Shown here: positions 63,201 to 64,000 of the stretch, one piece after another
Layout of the letters: each line of letters opens with the position of its first letter
Numbering within the stretch: the stretch's first letter is position 1
NCBI GenBank assembly: GCA_937959065.1
Contig: CALGOI010000379.1
Location: 1 to 64,000 of the forward strand
Direction: 5' to 3'
DNA: 64,000 nucleotides
Source: an uncultured Ignavibacteriota bacterium
Lineage (GTDB): Bacteria; Bacteroidota; Ignavibacteria; Tepidaquicellales; Tepidaquicellaceae
Position numbers and translations under genes: made by a program
The notes under the pieces: generated by a model
The model's database searches: none
What the model saw: the letters and a program-made list of their open reading frames with translations, nothing else
Told to the model about the DNA's origin: nothing

Positions 63201-64000
63201 ATCAACAATAAGACGAAGAATGTCATCGACCCCCGTAGTGCCAACTACAAAACCGTTCTTGATTTTTACAAGCGGTCAAACATAGAGGCATTACGGGAAG
63301 GCGGCAGGGTAAAACCCGAGCCGGGAATGACTGAGGACCAGTACCGATCTTCCGTATTGGAAACCTCAACAAATCCGCAGGAAATAGCCGAAGAGTATTT
63401 AAGGGCCTTGGCGGAGCCTCCTGATGCCACACATATTGACGACATACTTGTTGACCATTTATCGGCCATTACGCCTGATTCATTCTATCAGTGGGGAGAC
63501 AAGAATTATGTTACGCCACAGATACGCAATAACTACTTCAAGACCAAAAAGAAAGGAGGTGTTCCGCTTGATGTTATTGCGCAGGAGATAGTGGAGGAAT
63601 ATGCCCCGCCCGGAATGGATGAGCAGGCCGTGATAGAGGCGATGATAGACTTTGTTGTGGATAATCCCGGAGGCACCCAATCTTACAAACCTGTTTCTGA
63701 GGCAGCACGAAGCCTTGCCGGTAAGTTTCAGGATGTGGCCGGGTTTAAGATAGATGAGGATTTTGCACGTGATTTGGCAGGGGTAGATGAGCAAGCATCT
63801 CAGTTATCCGATCAGGTTGCCGATATTATAGCCTCAGAAGGAATTACCAAGGATAACTGGGCCCAACTCAGGGATGAGTTGTTCTACTTATCTGATGAAG
63901 AAATAGCACTAATTGATACTCATTATGGCACACAAGAACAAACGCAAGTCCAGCCAGAGGCCGTCACTGAAGAAGGTGCAGGCCGTGTTGAAGGTGAACC
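60207..64000 (+). CDS. Giant virion-associated protein, at least 1264 aa, open at window end
   Basis: ATG at 60207, in frame without stop to the edge (checked near 61203, 63063 and 63963). The N-terminal half is helical with Glu/Gln-rich coiled coils (NIEQYKEKQQEIFAEQERMA). Around residues 428-707 come Gly/Ala-rich hydrophobic segments (LQGLSSAVLGTVEGAIMLHG, GAGQIAAFIAGGWAGQAM, VGGILGFTLGAMLPVV) suited to membrane penetration. Further coiled coils and acidic low complexity follow. This plan matches large polyvalent or ejected proteins of podoviruses. Any catalytic domain would lie beyond the window. Confidence 0.75.
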   Translation, partial: MDPLASVNSDKMTAFHEVMSKAYSDIPDYDTFVTTLVNDEVKRRQVFDSMLKAYPGDQVDYVTWQDNLGLKKKVGFTDGSSLLENSVISGGETPSISVPNSGAPQYFSSTQENLNNAAPAAQIEQLQKEVWEENNPEAGPHQFVKPIVSKPETSEEPLIKHYFTTDPNITQVGLYPEPETLTKHQVKQLENLDESQLAQNIEQYKEKQQEIFAEQERMAGHWQWLYDQNLKQRDPEQYDQVVEERDKQTRLMEISNRFAELEKLVYSKPSEIPAMGADGVTFEDQALVDEWNSLIGEWNELAGYFREKYPQTEEVGGVELEYSTEARVNAWNEFLQPKRDRLDEINKQIDELSNNLNYDYLKSPDERYTDTEVQLINLQLEELTKERGDLSDYLDEMEKELWLIQNPIPGSEKWKLNTPLAVSYGNAVLQGLSSAVLGTVEGAIMLHGMTVPDEVIGILNESGTSPHEWVLYKLNQAQDWANETWQTNPMYSGELGHQVANGAGQIAAFIAGGWAGQAMRLPAWVTSTSMGALSVGSHEYQVAYDMTQDANRMDMDSWVKKYASEPEDVVKLVQQYKDLHERDPYDVGMDSFLVSAPWGALEGIVIGRFFGRLNKATGGQVAEKMANGFADKFKNVFNNAGNYMLGSGVKFGFEEGVQEMITEIGTNWANGELYDKTRDVFENVGMAGEVGGILGFTLGAMLPVVKKRYGGKLSQEELIDVKVAESYINEQLSRLEGIDDLEVFNPIEYSSEAKLIQEEIVRIEADLAKGGIDANTQGILETQLEELNTELAVQINEDMESQREIDKLRLRGGVIAEILTDMTNAYNAGKLSPESAEALSGNIEELTAELESINQQLESYAEGVGEETQEKGQEEVSGQQETTEPVRVRDVEQVEVADQITGLAQKIMAGETEFTAEELQLQQNNPQLLEQELNRLKDEGQLETRETGVPVQVEGQTGQIQAEEEVQPAQAVEGVVLKPYVTDDGRYTVTPTEQGVQIINNKTKNVIDPRSANYKTVLDFYKRSNIEALREGGRVKPEPGMTEDQYRSSVLETSTNPQEIAEEYLRALAEPPDATHIDDILVDHLSAITPDSFYQWGDKNYVTPQIRNNYFKTKKKGGVPLDVIAQEIVEEYAPPGMDEQAVIEAMIDFVVDNPGGTQSYKPVSEAARSLAGKFQDVAGFKIDEDFARDLAGVDEQASQLSDQVADIIASEGITKDNWAQLRDELFYLSDEEIALIDTHYGTQEQTQVQPEAVTEEGAGRVEGE

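Overview
The window is most of the genome of a tailed, podovirus-type bacteriophage of a Bacteroidota host. It has packed, overlapping genes in long blocks, a terminase-portal-capsid module followed by collagen-like fibres and three small tail proteins, and a 1536-residue protein of the stabilisation/muzzle kind seen in crAss-like phages. Several promoters have the Bacteroidota form TTTG-N19-22-TAnnTTTG. The crAss-like assignment rests on gene order and recognised sequence features, not on a search. The first ~330 bases are GC-rich and carry part of a cellular DUF21 (HlyC/CorC) gene on the minus strand, so the left edge is a host junction or an assembly chimera.

Layout. 0.3-4.5 kb: tail-fibre-like protein, lysis genes (two cysteine hydrolases, holin-like proteins) and a small protein. 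4.6-13.8 kb (+): replication and metabolism operon (DnaB helicase, DUF3164, SSB-like, RusA resolvase, HD phosphohydrolase, DUF5131) ending in groES and groEL. 13.8-19.9 kb (+): cassette array 1 and a tyrosine recombinase. 19.9-21.9 kb (+): dNMP kinase and HNH protein. 21.9-25.4 kb (-): MmcB-like nuclease, ASCH, small HTH and membrane proteins. 25.5-29.7 kb (-): cassette array 2. 30.2-34.3 kb (-): small early-type genes and a tRNA-like element. 34.3-35.3 kb: divergent control region with a small-RNA candidate, a leaderless 50-codon gene and a ~240-nt structured RNA. 35.3-36.5 kb (-): two genes. 36.6-64 kb (+): tandem GroES-like protein, terminase, portal, scaffold, capsid, fibres, tail proteins and a giant open-ended virion protein.

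The outstanding feature is an integron-like system inside the phage genome. Two arrays of small single-gene cassettes (3 and 9) are separated by attC-like imperfect palindromes. Each cassette starts with a GTT-type core box whose flank is complementary to the box at its other end, as expected of integron cassettes. Each array abuts the same 63-bp sequence (three mismatches). One copy overlaps the start of the recombinase gene and the other, inverted, lies 6.5 kb away. All twelve cassette genes point toward this attI-like site, opposite to ordinary integrons, so they are spliced into phage operons. Several use a TAA that lies in the core box as stop codon. Array 1 ends at the groEL stop codon. 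One cassette, a C5-cytosine methyltransferase, is split by a 3.26-kb IS1595-family element with an 8-bp target duplication.

Working model (inference): the recombinase captures and shuffles small accessory or counter-defence genes at attI. The inverted attI copies would let the 6.5-kb segment flip and swap the two arrays. Chaperonin genes and a tandem-GroES protein suggest that the phage supplies its own folding machinery for virion proteins.
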